Below, one piece after another: positions 14,875 to 15,148 of a stretch of 15,148 nucleotides of DNA. Both the position numbers and the translations under genes were made by a program. Below the pieces are notes generated by a model. It saw only the letters and a list, made by a program, of their open reading frames with translations, searched no databases and was not told where the DNA came from. The DNA is from JANWKQ01 sp040376605 (GTDB lineage Bacteria; Bacteroidota; Bacteroidia; CAIKAF01), in NCBI GenBank assembly GCA_040376605.1, contig JBEIQI010000050.1, positions 1 to 15,148 of the forward strand, in the 5' to 3' direction. The first letter of the stretch is position 1, and every line of letters starts with the position of its first letter.

Positions 14875-14890
14875 TTATCCAATAGGATAA
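14875..14890. promoter_or_regulatory. Dyad TTATCC-AATA-GGATAA upstream of clpP
   Basis: A perfect 6-base inverted repeat with a 4-base centre sits directly upstream of the weak -7-like element of clpP, within the region where a regulator of clpP transcription would bind. It lacks the T-run of a terminator. It is short and could be chance. Confidence 0.25.
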
Positions 14891-14930
14891 AAACGGAAAA
14901 AATGGCACAAGAAATTATTTTGACAATGAC

Positions 14931-14965
14931 AAAAAAAGCCCGACAAGATAATTTGTCGGGCTTTT
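14931..14965 (-). terminator. Intrinsic terminator after tig
   Basis: A perfect GC-containing stem (AGCCCGACAA at 14937-14946 with TTGTCGGGCT at 14953-14962) has a 6-base loop and further A-T pairing outside it. On the minus strand a run of seven T follows (14937-14931). It lies about 20 bases after the stop of the upstream gene. Confidence 0.9.
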
Positions 14966-14982
14966 CACAAAACGCTTACCTA

Positions 14983-15148
14983 TTAAAGTTGACCCACTGG
15001 TTCAGTATTCTTTTCCAATAAAGCTAAATAATCATCATAACCGATGGTGCTTTCAACAATATTTGCTTCATCCTTTATTTTTCTTAATGCCTTCGTCTCA
15101 AGTATTCCATTAATCAATTTATCAGCCTCTTCTTGATTTGATAACAAT
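14983..15148 (-). CDS. tig: Probable trigger factor, C-terminal end (partial, runs off right edge)
   Basis: Fifty-four sense codons are open from the window edge to the TAA at 14985-14983, ending in EPVGQL. The visible part (EADKLINGILETKALRKI, then a Tyr-Asp-Asp-Tyr segment and LALLEKN) resembles the helical C-terminus of Bacteroidota trigger factors, where a short helix and an acidic linker are followed by a conserved tail. No diagnostic catalytic motif lies in this piece. The identification leans on position, because tig-clpP-clpX is a very common order. Trigger factor is the ribosome-associated chaperone for nascent chains. The gene is closed by a strong terminator. Confidence 0.65.
   Translation of the reverse strand, partial: LLSNQEEADKLINGILETKALRKIKDEANIVESTIGYDDYLALLEKNTEPVGQL

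Noticed and set aside
14770..15021. Plus-strand open frame between clpP and tig
   Set aside because: It runs through the clpP start, the tig terminator hairpin and the tig coding end, so it is a chance frame.
1..15148. CRISPR arrays, tRNA or rRNA genes, insertion sequences, integrases
   Set aside because: No regularly spaced direct repeats, cloverleaf-like sequences, transposase motifs or terminal inverted repeats were found by reading both strands.

Overview
The window looks like a chromosomal segment of a Bacteroidota bacterium. It is AT-rich, has no strong Shine-Dalgarno sequences, and several genes are preceded by the Bacteroidota-type -7 element TAnnTTTG, often with an upstream TTG. The protein types also fit, for example a short Ppx/GppA phosphatase and large secreted proteins of unknown family. 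No rRNA, tRNA, CRISPR array, insertion sequence or phage gene was seen. The genus cannot be determined from the sequence alone.

Layout. (1) From 1 to 2679 on the minus strand lies the N-terminal 893 codons of a modular type I polyketide synthase (KS then AT) that runs off the left edge. (2) A 270-base divergent promoter region with two perfect dyads separates it from a plus-strand persulfide dioxygenase fused to two rhodanese domains (2950-4374). (3) A small secreted M23 metallopeptidase follows (4471-5082). (4) On the minus strand are an apparently frameshifted HxlR-type regulator (about 5086-5420) and, upstream of it, a membrane fatty-acid desaturase (5454-6539). (5) Divergent from the desaturase is a tight three-gene plus-strand operon (6664-10939). 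It encodes a TPR-like lipoprotein, a 679-residue secreted protein built from repeated beta-rich modules, and an AlkB-type membrane alkane hydroxylase. (6) A two-gene operon (11020-12782) encodes a BadF/N-acetylglucosamine-kinase-like ATPase and a short Ppx/GppA phosphatase. (7) On the minus strand is the proteostasis cluster tig-clpP-clpX (15148 to 12792). Strong intrinsic terminators sit after tig and after clpP, and a separate promoter precedes clpX.

How the genes relate. Regions 1, 4 and 5 share a lipid or polyketide chemistry theme: a polyketide synthase, a desaturase and an AlkB hydroxylase. The desaturase and AlkB operon share one control region whose short CCCAAA/TTTGGG dyads overlap both predicted -33 elements. 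The most novel-looking unit is the lipoprotein / modular secreted protein / AlkB operon. Its translational coupling suggests that envelope proteins of unknown function work with a membrane hydroxylase. The sulfur gene has its own palindromic operator candidate. The Clp cluster is ordinary housekeeping and anchors the region to the chromosome.
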